From the NCBI GenBank assembly GCA_020041925.1, contig CP083409.1: a stretch of DNA of 64,000 nt; one strand, written 5' to 3'. A program made the position numbers and the translations under genes. Each line of letters opens with the position of its first letter. The stretch's first letter is position 1. This document shows, piece after piece, positions 43,508 to 51,995 of the stretch. This stretch comes from Faucicola osloensis_D. GTDB taxonomy: Bacteria; Pseudomonadota; Gammaproteobacteria; Pseudomonadales; Moraxellaceae. Under the pieces are notes generated by a model. The model saw nothing but the letters and a program-made list of their open reading frames with translations, did not search any database and was not told where the DNA came from.

Positions 43508-43522
43508 GATGTGCCTAATTGG

Positions 43523-44539
43523 TTATGAGTGAAAAATATCACCATCGTTGAGTTTATCTCCATTGGCAATTTGCTCAGCGGTTAACGGCTTACCACCTGG
43601 CCACTGCATTTGGGTGATATTAATCAAATGTTGTGCACCCTGATGTTGGTGGTTGGTCGCGTTTTTACCACAGGCGACCAAAATCGCGTTACGACCCACA
43701 CTGACGATTTTACCTGCGGGTTCATGGGTTTGTTGGTCGAGTTTAATGGGCGCTGCTTCTATTATTTTGATACGCTGATTGGGGTCTTTATGTTCATCAA
43801 GATAGGTAAAGGCATTTAACGCACGGATTTGACGTTGAATACTGGTAGCATCATTTTGCCAGTTAATTTCACCCTCTGCTGTGGTGATTTTCTCGGCATA
43901 ATTAGCTAAAGCGTCGTCTTGTTTTTCGGCTTTTTGTTGATAATTTTCTAAATCAGACAACACCGTCACAATGGCTTCACCGCCTAATTTAGCTAATTTG
44001 TCATGCAATAGTTGGGTGGTATCTGTGTCAGTGATTGGGCACGCTATTTTATACAGCATATCGCCCGTATCGAGTCCCTGCACCATTTGCATAATGGTAA
44101 TACCTGTAGTGTCATCACCTGCTAAAATCGCACGCTGAATGGGCGCTGCACCGCGCCAGCGTGGCAATAATGAGCCATGAATATTGATACAGCCAAATTT
44201 TGGAGTATGTAGCACGCCAAGCGGTAAAATCAATCCATAAGCCGCCACTACCATGATATCAGGTCGATATTGTTTAAGTGTTTCACGTGAAACACTCCCA
44301 TTGGCTGATTTTAGGCTAAAACTTTCGGGTTGTTCCACGGCAATGTTATTTGCTAAGGCAAGGGCTTTAACGGGCGATGCGTTAATTTTTTGCCCACGAC
44401 CAGATTTGCGGTCAGGTTGTGTATAGACTGCCACAATGTCAATATTAAGGGCTTTTTGGTGACTGATGAGCGCTTGTAAGGCGACTTTAGCAAATTCGGG
44501 CGTACCAGCAAATACGACCCTAAGCGGGGTTTGAGACAT
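43523..44539 (-). CDS. fmt: Methionyl-tRNA formyltransferase
   Basis: 338 residues. N-terminal formyltransferase domain with RVVFAGTPEFAKVAL, the invariant NIHGSLLPRWRGAAPIQRAI (catalytic His and folate loop), and DTGDML. The C-terminal OB-like domain follows. It formylates Met-tRNAi using 10-formyl-THF. A parS-like site (44279) lies inside, coded as SVSRETLKQY. It forms an operon with rsmB. The peptide deformylase gene def, a frequent neighbour, is absent; a hybrid kinase is divergent instead. Confidence 0.96.
   Translation of the reverse strand: MSQTPLRVVFAGTPEFAKVALQALISHQKALNIDIVAVYTQPDRKSGRGQKINASPVKALALANNIAVEQPESFSLKSANGSVSRETLKQYRPDIMVVAAYGLILPLGVLHTPKFGCINIHGSLLPRWRGAAPIQRAILAGDDTTGITIMQMVQGLDTGDMLYKIACPITDTDTTQLLHDKLAKLGGEAIVTVLSDLENYQQKAEKQDDALANYAEKITTAEGEINWQNDATSIQRQIRALNAFTYLDEHKDPNQRIKIIEAAPIKLDQQTHEPAGKIVSVGRNAILVACGKNATNHQHQGAQHLINITQMQWPGGKPLTAEQIANGDKLNDGDIFHS
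44279..44294. other. parS site 4 (consensus)
   Basis: TGTTTCACGTGAAACA, a perfect match to the ParB-binding consensus, inside fmt. Confidence 0.88.
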
Positions 44540-44675
44540 GATAAATTTCGTCTTAAATACAATAAATTTCTGCTATTATAATATGAATTGGCACAATACT
44601 TAAATCTAGCATTGTGATGATGGGGTTTTTTATTTTACCTTCATTGACCGTTTTCTTTATTGGGTATATCACGCT

Positions 44676-47498
44676 GTGTCAAACCAGTTTTCTCTCTACA
44701 ATCGCCCAGCAGCTCGGCGACTCATCATAACCTTAGTGGCTATCGAGCTGATACTAATAGTGGCAGGTTATGGGCTGCTTTGGCTTTATGCATTGCAGCA
44801 GCAACAGCAGCTTGGTAAAAGCTACCTCGTTGAACTGGTTGATAAACTCAATCATAAAATTACCCACGGTGAGCACGATTGGAGTCAGGTTAATTTAGAC
44901 CAACATGAAGCCATTAAAAATTATCAGTTGATTGTCTTTGAGCCAACGGGTGATACTACCGTTGTCAAAAACAACCATAACGATTTCTCTGACGCCTTAC
45001 CCAATTGGACGCTATCTGCCAAACAAAGCAATAAAATATTTTATGATGATCGTGGCTTTGAAGTTTGGCAAAATCTGGCAGCGGGTTACCGCTTATACGT
45101 TAAAGTACAATACTTCCCGCTTTGGAACAATTTTGCCAACCCTATCTATTTGCTGCCGCTGCTACTAGGGCTTTGCCTATTTTTATATGTGATGATTCAG
45201 CTACGAAAGACTTACGAGGTTTGGTATAAATTTCTCGATTATGCCCAAAATTTGCACTTGCAAATTAGTGAAGGTTATCAGCCTGCCAAGCTTCATGAGT
45301 TTCGTAACCACCCTGAACCGCGCTATTTGGCTCAGCTGTTTAACCGATATGCTTATAAGATGGGTCAATATTATGATAAGGTTCGCGAGTTAACTTATCG
45401 ACAAAATATTTTGATTGATACTTCACCAATTTTGCTATTTATCATGAGCAGAAATGGTCGGATTGTGTACTTTAACCATAAATTTTCGCAAGTGTTTTAT
45501 ACCCCGTTTCAGCAGGGGTCGATGTATATTCTCAGTGACTTTATCACCGGTGCCAATAAAACCACGCAGCAGCTACTAAATTCGCTTGAGAATATTCAGA
45601 CTTATACGACTTTACCCGTGACCAATTTACAGCGAAATCTGTATTTTGATTTACGTATTACCCCGTATTATAACCGTTTTGGTCAATTACAAGGTTATAG
45701 CTGTGGCTTAGAGGATACCACTCATTATCACGATAAGCTGCAAAAAGCGTGGGTCGAAGATAAATTTACTGCCGATAAATTAACCAGTTTCAATAAAATG
45801 TGGGCGGTAGTGGGACATGAATTACGTACCCCACTGAGTGGTCTAGTCGGTATGATAGATTTACTTGCTGAAGATAAAGCGCAGTTTAATAGCGAGCAAC
45901 AAGAAACCATCGCAACCTTGCAGCAATCTAGCCAGACCATGATTCAACTGCTCAATGATATGCTGGATGTTGCCAAATTAGACGCAGGCAAGCTACAAAC
46001 CAATATCACGTCTATTGATCTCTTGAAGTTACTACGCCAAACCACTGAGCTGATGCTTGGTAATGCCCGACGTCAAAAAATTAGTTTGTATATTTTTGTG
46101 GATCCCCTTACCCCACGTTTTATTGATTGTGATGAAGGTAAATTACGCCAAATTATTTTAAACTTATTGACCAATGCGGTGAAATTTACCAAAGAGGGCT
46201 ACGTGGCTATCACGGTTGATAAAACCGATAGCCATCACCCATTAATCAAGGCTAAAACCAGCCAAAATACCACTGTCACCAAAGATTGGTTAAAAATATC
46301 AGTAAAAGATACCGGCTTAGGTATTACACAAAAAGACCAACAAAAATTATTTTCCTACTTTGGACAAGCCAATGATTCCATTAGTCGGCAGTTTGGCGGT
46401 ACAGGGCTGGGTTTAGCTATTTCAAATAGTTTTTCACATTTATTGGGCGGGTTTATTCATTTAGAAAGTCAATTTGGTCAAGGCAGTGAATTCCAACTAT
46501 TTTTACCGATTCCAAAGTTTAGTCTGCAGTCTGCTTACCAATATAAAACTGGTAATTTAAGGGTAACACTGATTATTATCTCGCCATTTTCTATCTTTGA
46601 GCGAGTGAATAAAGTTTTAAATTATGTGGAATTATCGCACCATATCTTCACATCTATGGATGAAGCCGTTATCGATACGATTAATAACCTTGATTTGCAA
46701 GGCTTGATGCCGGTCTTTGTGATTGATGATGTAGCACTCAAAACCAATAACCATTTATTAGATCATATTCATTTTTATGCTGATTCGATTAAAATTATTT
46801 TAAGCATGGAATCTCCCAAAACTTTGCCACCCGAACGCCAATTACAATTTGATGGGTATTTGCAAAAACCTGCGTCTTTAAGCCACTTGATTGCGGAGGT
46901 GAATCATCTATACGAGTTAAAAATTAGAAAAGAAAAAATCAACACCCATCTCCCCGTACAACTGGCATTTAAGCAATTTTTGCAGCAGTACCCTAATCTC
47001 TCTCATTCTAGCGTTAGCTTAGCATCCGCACCATCACCCGTTAATAACTATAATGTCTTATTGGACACACCAATTCAATTGGTTGATGACGGGCAAACGA
47101 GTGTTGATAGCCCAACCGATGCGCATCACTCTAGTCAAAAATTGATACTAATAGCAGAAGATAACCCCGTTAACCAAAAAATTGCCAAAAAACATTTGGA
47201 AACCTTGGGTTATCGATATCTTGTAGCCGATGATGGCGAGCAAGCGGTTAAGTTACTCAGTGAAAATCGTCAGCGAATCGGACTTGTGTTGATGGACTGT
47301 CGCATGCCAATCTTAGATGGTATTGAAGCGACACGCATAATTCGTCTCAAGAAAGATAGTGTACCGATTGTTGCCTTAACCGCCAACGATTCTGATGATG
47401 ATAGAAATATCTGTTTAGAAGCGGGCATGGACAGTTTTTTGACCAAACCTATCAATAAGCAAAAACTCATCGAAGCCATCAACCATTACATGGTCTGA
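44676..47498 (+). CDS. Hybrid sensor histidine kinase (BarA-like)
   Basis: 940 residues, GTG start; no strong ribosome site. Two membrane helices (about 15-40 and 150-175) bracket a ~110-residue periplasmic sensor. A PAS-like region follows (~245-350, LLFIMSRNGRIVYFNHKFSQVF). HisKA has the phospho-acceptor His381 in VVGHELRTPLSGLVGM. The ATPase has NLLTNAVKFT, DTGLGI and FGGTGLGLAIS. A degenerate receiver-like segment sits around 625-760. The C-terminal receiver (ILIAEDNPVNQKIAKKHL, phospho-acceptor Asp874 in VLMDCRMP, conserved Lys in LTKPINK) is complete. No Hpt domain at the end and no response regulator alongside, so a separate Hpt protein is needed. The architecture resembles BarA/GacS; input unknown. 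Confidence 0.9.
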   Translation: MSNQFSLYNRPAARRLIITLVAIELILIVAGYGLLWLYALQQQQQLGKSYLVELVDKLNHKITHGEHDWSQVNLDQHEAIKNYQLIVFEPTGDTTVVKNNHNDFSDALPNWTLSAKQSNKIFYDDRGFEVWQNLAAGYRLYVKVQYFPLWNNFANPIYLLPLLLGLCLFLYVMIQLRKTYEVWYKFLDYAQNLHLQISEGYQPAKLHEFRNHPEPRYLAQLFNRYAYKMGQYYDKVRELTYRQNILIDTSPILLFIMSRNGRIVYFNHKFSQVFYTPFQQGSMYILSDFITGANKTTQQLLNSLENIQTYTTLPVTNLQRNLYFDLRITPYYNRFGQLQGYSCGLEDTTHYHDKLQKAWVEDKFTADKLTSFNKMWAVVGHELRTPLSGLVGMIDLLAEDKAQFNSEQQETIATLQQSSQTMIQLLNDMLDVAKLDAGKLQTNITSIDLLKLLRQTTELMLGNARRQKISLYIFVDPLTPRFIDCDEGKLRQIILNLLTNAVKFTKEGYVAITVDKTDSHHPLIKAKTSQNTTVTKDWLKISVKDTGLGITQKDQQKLFSYFGQANDSISRQFGGTGLGLAISNSFSHLLGGFIHLESQFGQGSEFQLFLPIPKFSLQSAYQYKTGNLRVTLIIISPFSIFERVNKVLNYVELSHHIFTSMDEAVIDTINNLDLQGLMPVFVIDDVALKTNNHLLDHIHFYADSIKIILSMESPKTLPPERQLQFDGYLQKPASLSHLIAEVNHLYELKIRKEKINTHLPVQLAFKQFLQQYPNLSHSSVSLASAPSPVNNYNVLLDTPIQLVDDGQTSVDSPTDAHHSSQKLILIAEDNPVNQKIAKKHLETLGYRYLVADDGEQAVKLLSENRQRIGLVLMDCRMPILDGIEATRIIRLKKDSVPIVALTANDSDDDRNICLEAGMDSFLTKPINKQKLIEAINHYMV

Positions 47499-47504
47499 GA
47501 CAAT

Positions 47505-47536
47505 AAAAAAAGACCAAATTAACTTGGTCTTTTTTT
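47505..47536. terminator. Terminator after hybrid kinase gene
   Basis: AAAAAAAGACCAA / TTGGTCTTTTTTT with a 6-nt loop, in the gap before the convergent ribE. Confidence 0.9.
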
Positions 47537-47664
47537 GTTTGAAGTCAAATATTATTAGGGTCGAGTTTTAAAAGTAAATTGGTTGGTGGTTTTTTGTCCA
47601 TCATTATAAACCAAAATTTGACGATTTTTGTTCAGCTAAAAGTTTAGCAGGGGATATATCGGTG

Positions 47665-48333
47665 TTATTTGCTAAATCCATTTTGTTGTAGGAAATTTAA
47701 CGTAATGCCTTCATGGTTAGCATGTGACATGTTGCCTGATGTTGACACAAGAAGCTTTTCTAAATATCTGGCTACCACATCCACCTCGATGTTAACTTTT
47801 GTTGCCACTTTCCAATGTCTGGCTATGTTGGTGACCTGCGCTGTATGCGGGATGATATTTAAACTAATCACATTACCTTCTACCAAATTACTGGTCAGGC
47901 TAATACCATCGACCGTTACAGAACCCTTAGTAGCGACATATTTGGTAAACTCGCTTGGAATCTCAATCTCTATGTAAATCGAGCGCGAATCATTTTTTAT
48001 CAGTTTAACCGTACCCGTGGTATCAACATGACCGCTGACAATGTGTCCGCCAAATCGTGTGGTAGGCAACATGGCTTTTTCAAGGTTTAATACATCGCCA
48101 ACTTGCCATTGCTGCATCGCTGTTTTATTGAGTGTTTCACGTGAAACATCAACGGCGTACCAGTCTTTACCTTGTTCTACAACAGTGAGACAAATCCCGT
48201 TACTTGCAATCGAGTCACCCAATTTGACATCAGCAAAGTCCAAATAGACAGATTGAACTTTTAAGCGTACATCACCCTGTGTTGGCGTAATCGCAACAAT
48301 TTTTCCAGTAGCTTCAATAATACCTGTGAACAT
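47665..48333 (-). CDS. ribE: Riboflavin synthase, alpha subunit
   Basis: 222 residues with two lumazine-binding repeats: N-half MFTGIIEATGKI, SIASNGICLTVVE, FGGHIVSGHVDTTG; C-half RSIYIEIEIPSEFTKYVATKGSVTVDGISLTSN. It dismutates two 6,7-dimethyl-8-ribityllumazines to riboflavin. The symbol ribC is also used. The N-half carries the parS-like site at 48133, coded as VDVSRETLNK. The next upstream gene on the strand is ribD, but across a 466-bp gap with DnaA and parS-like sites. No FMN riboswitch is visible there. Confidence 0.95.
   Translation of the reverse strand: MFTGIIEATGKIVAITPTQGDVRLKVQSVYLDFADVKLGDSIASNGICLTVVEQGKDWYAVDVSRETLNKTAMQQWQVGDVLNLEKAMLPTTRFGGHIVSGHVDTTGTVKLIKNDSRSIYIEIEIPSEFTKYVATKGSVTVDGISLTSNLVEGNVISLNIIPHTAQVTNIARHWKVATKVNIEVDVVARYLEKLLVSTSGNMSHANHEGITLNFLQQNGFSK
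48133..48148. other. parS site 5 (consensus)
   Basis: TGTTTCACGTGAAACA, perfect consensus, inside ribE. Confidence 0.88.
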
Positions 48334-48589
48334 TATTTATCCTAATCTTTTATCATAACAATGCATTTTAATGTACTTTTACAACTATCACAAACATAAA
48401 ATATTATTTAGAATAATTAAATTATGATCAGCTATCAACTCTAATTCAAATCGAGCATCAACCGTTCAAAAAATTAAGATGATAGAGGTAGCTTTTGGTG
48501 GATAACTTACCATCATAGACTAGTTATGACCTTGTTTATCTACTTATCCACTGGTCATAATTGTGATAGGTAACGGGTGTTTTGTGCGA

Positions 48590-48605
48590 TGTTTCATGTG
48601 GAACA
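48590..48605. other. parS-like variant 6 (CATGTG core)
   Basis: TGTTTCATGTGGAACA, two changes from consensus, one in the core (CATGTG). In the ribE-ribD gap. Confidence 0.5.
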
Positions 48606-48648
48606 ACGCTTATGGTCTAGTATTACAGTATAATTTGACTCTAATCAT

Positions 48649-48664
48649 TGTTTCATGTGAAACA
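48649..48664. other. parS-like variant 7 (CATGTG core)
   Basis: TGTTTCATGTGAAACA, consensus except for the C-to-T core change, directly next to a perfect DnaA box at 48666. Confidence 0.55.
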
Positions 48665-48799
48665 CTTATCCACAAAAGAAATGCTAGTTTTAAAATAGTT
48701 ATTAAATTTAGCTAATAATGTGGATAAGTTTTAAAAGGCAAATAATATACTAGTTTAACTAGTTTTTTGCGCAAGTTTTACCTAGCCGATTGTGTGTAT

Positions 48800-49879
48800 T
48801 TACTTATCAAAGCAATAGGTCAATTTGATATCAACACCTATTGTTTCATGTGAAACTAGTGAAGCGACCATTTGTTGGTGAATATGCTGTGCGTTAAAGT
48901 TAATCATGGGCTTAGCACTGCTACCCAAAATGCATGGCGCTTGATACATGACTAATTCATCTACCAAACCTTGTTGTAAGAAACTAGCAGCGACCGTCGC
49001 ACCCGCTTCAACCAACACATCATTGATTTGGTAATTGTCTTTTAGACTAGTGAGTAGTTGGGTTAAGCTCATAGTTGCGTCTTGGATAAGCAAAACGGGA
49101 CGCTTGTTGATTTGACTTTGGTACCATGCATCCGTCATTTGGATGCGTTGACGACGGTCAAGCACTACCAATAACGGCTGGGGTATATCGTCTAAATTTA
49201 CCCCTAATTGCTGACTACGGATATTTAGCGCAGGATGGTCTTGTAGGATGGTTTCGCTACCCGTAATAATTGCCCCTGCCTGCGCTCGTAAACGTTGTAC
49301 ATCCTCGCGTGATTGGCCGCTGGTTATCCATTTTGACTCGCCATTTGCCATCGCGGTGCGTCCATCCAAACTTGTCGCTATCTTTAAGCGCACAAAGGGC
49401 AAGCCGCCACGCATGACTTTAAAAAACCCTTCATTCAATTGATAAGCCGCTTGCTCACAAATGCCAGTAATGACTTCGATACCCGCCTGCTGCAGTTTGG
49501 CAATACCACCACCATCGACTTTAGGATTAGGATCGACAACAGCAATCACTACACGGCTGATACCCGCTTTGATTAGCGCATCAGCACAGGGCGGGGTACG
49601 TCCATGATGGCTACAAGGCTCAAGCGTGACATATGCTGTTGCACCTTGCAAGTGCTTGGCATAATGCTCATACGCTTGGCGAAGAGCAAATACTTCGGCG
49701 TGGGGTTGTCCTGCTTGATAGTGAAAACCTTCGCCAATGATTTGATTGTCTTTGACAATGACGCAGCCGACATTAGGATTGGGACGGGTGGTGAAACGTC
49801 CTTTTTTAGCCAGCTCAATGGCGCGTGACATGTAGTATTGGTGCTGATAGCGCTCAGCAGATGATAAAGTTGCCGTCAT
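48800..49879 (-). CDS. ribD: Riboflavin biosynthesis deaminase/reductase
   Basis: 359 residues. N-terminal cytidine-deaminase-like zinc site: HAEVFAL and PCSHHGRTPPC (His, Cys, Cys ligands), and TRPNPNVGCVIV. The C-terminal reductase domain has SLDGRTAMANGESKWITS and an ADxGAT-like VEAGATVAASFL. It deaminates then reduces the pyrimidine intermediate in riboflavin synthesis. A CATGTG-type parS-like variant lies within its 3' end (48842). It starts 7 bp after nrdR on the same strand, and nrdR-ribD is a widely conserved pair. Confidence 0.96.
   Translation of the reverse strand: MTATLSSAERYQHQYYMSRAIELAKKGRFTTRPNPNVGCVIVKDNQIIGEGFHYQAGQPHAEVFALRQAYEHYAKHLQGATAYVTLEPCSHHGRTPPCADALIKAGISRVVIAVVDPNPKVDGGGIAKLQQAGIEVITGICEQAAYQLNEGFFKVMRGGLPFVRLKIATSLDGRTAMANGESKWITSGQSREDVQRLRAQAGAIITGSETILQDHPALNIRSQQLGVNLDDIPQPLLVVLDRRQRIQMTDAWYQSQINKRPVLLIQDATMSLTQLLTSLKDNYQINDVLVEAGATVAASFLQQGLVDELVMYQAPCILGSSAKPMINFNAQHIHQQMVASLVSHETIGVDIKLTYCFDK
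48842..48857. other. parS-like variant 8 (CATGTG core)
   Basis: TGTTTCATGTGAAACT in the 3' end of ribD. Two changes from consensus. Confidence 0.45.
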
Positions 49880-49886
49880 AATAAAC

Positions 49887-50411
49887 TTAGGATTGTAGAT
49901 GTTTGAGCTTGTGTGGGTGGGTCAAGTCTTCGATACGTTGATTGATTTCTTGTTTATTGGCGTCCGTGGTGAGGTTTGACACCATGTGTTTGAAGGCTTC
50001 AATATCTTGAAAATCACGATACACGCTAGCAAATCGAACATAGGCGACATCGTCAATTTGGCCCAACTCTTTCATGACGATTTCACCTAAAATTTTACTT
50101 GGCACCTCCCGCTCACCGAGCTGCCTGAGCTGTTTTTCAATACGACTAATCATGGCTTCAATGTTGTCGGTCGATATTGGACGTTTTTGTAGTGGTAGCT
50201 GCACTGAGCGACGCAGTTTTTGTCCATCATACGGCTCGATACGACCATTGGATTTGATGATACGGGGCATGACCGCTTCGATAATTTCAAAGGTAGTAAA
50301 TCGCTCTTGGCACGCGGTACACTGACGACGACGGCGTACCTGCGCACCTTCTGCCGCGAGTCTTGAATCAATAACTTTGGTATCTTCAGCATTACAAAAT
50401 GGACAGTGCAT
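49887..50411 (-). CDS. nrdR: Ribonucleotide reductase repressor NrdR
   Basis: 174 residues. N-terminal zinc ribbon MHCPFCNAEDTKVIDSR ... RQCTACQERF (two CxxC) followed by TTFE and an ATP-cone domain (PRIIKSNGRIEPYDGQKLRRSVQLPLQKRPIS). It senses dATP/ATP and represses nrd operons by binding NrdR boxes. The C-terminus (residues ~150-174, QEINQRIEDLTHPHKLKHLQS) is longer than the usual 150-160. It sits in the nrdR-ribD-ribE order. Confidence 0.96.
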   Translation of the reverse strand: MHCPFCNAEDTKVIDSRLAAEGAQVRRRRQCTACQERFTTFEIIEAVMPRIIKSNGRIEPYDGQKLRRSVQLPLQKRPISTDNIEAMISRIEKQLRQLGEREVPSKILGEIVMKELGQIDDVAYVRFASVYRDFQDIEAFKHMVSNLTTDANKQEINQRIEDLTHPHKLKHLQS

Positions 50412-50443
50412 GCGATTTCCTAGCTAAGTTTAAACCTATTAAT

Positions 50444-51835
50444 TTATTTGCCAATACAAAAACTGCCAAAAATCTTACCCAATAAATCATCGGCGGTAAA
50501 TTCACCGGTGATTTCATTGAGGCTAATCTGTGCTTGGCGTAGGCTTTCCGCCACCAATTCACCGGCATGAAACAAATGCAGTTGTTCATCGGCTTCTTGC
50601 AGCGCCATTTGGGTACGGCGCAGCGCATCAAGATGGCGGGTTCGTGCAATCAAGCTATTTTCAGGGGGATGAAAACCGACTTTATCACAGATTTGATTGA
50701 CCAATTCTTCAAGCCCTGTACCATATTTACAAGACACATAGACGGGGTGATAAATCTGCTCTTGTGATGAAAATTGCTTGGGCAAATTCTGGTGATTGTC
50801 GGATAAATCAATTTTGTTGGCAATCATTAATATCGAATTGGCATTGGGCAAGCTACCAAATAATTCGCTCGCCAACCGTAACGGCTCATGCTCACGGTGC
50901 GCATCATACACCATAAGCAGTAAATCAGCTTGGGTGATGGCTTGTCGTGCTCGCTCAATGCCCGCCTGTTCCACAATATCATCGGTTTGGCGCAGCCCAG
51001 CGGTATCGGTCAAATTCAGCGTTAGCCCGTTTAACACAATGGTTTCTTGTAGGATATCGCGGGTTGTTCCTGCAATATCGGTCACAATGGCACGCTCTTG
51101 TCCTGCTAAGCGATTGAGTAAGCTAGATTTTCCCGCATTGGGTCGCCCGGCAATCACAACTGAGACACCATCTCGCAACAGCTGCCCTTGTTTGGCAGTA
51201 GCTAACACAGTGTTTAGTTGCTCACAAACTTGGCGTAATTGCTTGGCGATGTGTTCATCTGCCAAAAAATCAACCCCTTCTTCATCCGGAAAATCGATAG
51301 CGGCTTCAACATACAGTCGTAGCTGAATTAACTGCTCAAGCAGCGCATTAATTTTTTGTGAAAACTCACCAGTCAATGAGCGCATGGCACTTTTTGCAGC
51401 AGCCACACTGGTGGCATCAATGGCATCAGCAATCGCTTCTGCTTGTACCAAATCAAGCTTATCATTATCAAAAGCCCGCGCCGAAAACTCGCCCGCTACC
51501 GCTTGATTTGCACCCAATTCAAACACACGGGTCAAAAGCTGCTGCTGCAAAATCATACCACCGTGACCTTGCAACTCAATCACATCTTCACCGGTAAAAG
51601 AATGGGGGGCAGGGAAATATAACACCAATCCCTCATCAATCACCGTATTATCACTATCATAAAATCGGCAAAAATGGGCAAATCGCGGTTTGAAAGCTTG
51701 ACGACCTGTCAATGCCAAGGCAATTTGGTAACTGTTTGGACCTGATAAACGTATCACACCAACCCCGCCACGACCCAGTGGTGTTGCAATGGCGGCAATC
51801 GTTGAAGTAAGCGCTGTCTGAGAGTTATTTAACAT
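50444..51835 (-). CDS. mnmE: tRNA modification GTPase MnmE
   Basis: 463 residues. N-terminal folate-binding domain (AAIATPLGRGGVGVIRLSG), central helical region, inserted Ras-like G domain (GRPNAGKSSLLNRLAGQERAIVTDIAGTTRD, DTAGL, NKID) and C-terminal Cys in FGSFCIGK. With MnmG it installs the cmnm5 group at the wobble uridine of tRNAs. Upstream (on this strand) is the yidC gene; mnmE follows it as in most gammaproteobacteria, but a terminator separates them. Confidence 0.97.
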   Translation of the reverse strand: MLNNSQTALTSTIAAIATPLGRGGVGVIRLSGPNSYQIALALTGRQAFKPRFAHFCRFYDSDNTVIDEGLVLYFPAPHSFTGEDVIELQGHGGMILQQQLLTRVFELGANQAVAGEFSARAFDNDKLDLVQAEAIADAIDATSVAAAKSAMRSLTGEFSQKINALLEQLIQLRLYVEAAIDFPDEEGVDFLADEHIAKQLRQVCEQLNTVLATAKQGQLLRDGVSVVIAGRPNAGKSSLLNRLAGQERAIVTDIAGTTRDILQETIVLNGLTLNLTDTAGLRQTDDIVEQAGIERARQAITQADLLLMVYDAHREHEPLRLASELFGSLPNANSILMIANKIDLSDNHQNLPKQFSSQEQIYHPVYVSCKYGTGLEELVNQICDKVGFHPPENSLIARTRHLDALRRTQMALQEADEQLHLFHAGELVAESLRQAQISLNEITGEFTADDLLGKIFGSFCIGK

Positions 51836-51940
51836 AATTTTTTACAATCTAACATTTCGGGTAGTCAGCATTGACTCAATGCTGATATTTTAACATCCGT
51901 TCACTGATTACAACATGATTATTTTTTGCCAATAAAAAAC

Positions 51941-51964
51941 CCTTTAAACAACGGCTTAAAGGGC
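51941..51964 (-). terminator. yidC terminator
   Basis: On the minus strand CCCTTTAA pairs with TTAAAGGG and is followed by TTTTTT. It separates yidC from mnmE. Confidence 0.87.
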
Positions 51965-51995
51965 GGTTAAAGTATTAAATTACGGTTCGATGGAT

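Larger units (their letters stand above)
48480..48730. other. DnaA-box and parS-like cluster between ribE and ribD
   Basis: The 466-bp gap (48334-48799) has no gene. It holds four DnaA boxes: GGTGGATAA (48497, 8/9), TTATCCACT (48544, 8/9), TTATCCACA (48666, perfect) and TGTGGATAA (48719, perfect, opposite strand), interleaved with two parS-like variants (48590, 48649). It may be an origin-linked regulatory cluster such as a titration or reactivation locus. Confidence 0.6.

Noticed and set aside
48334..48799. FMN riboswitch upstream of ribE
   Set aside because: None of the RFN element's conserved blocks are visible; the gap is explained better by DnaA boxes and parS-like sites.
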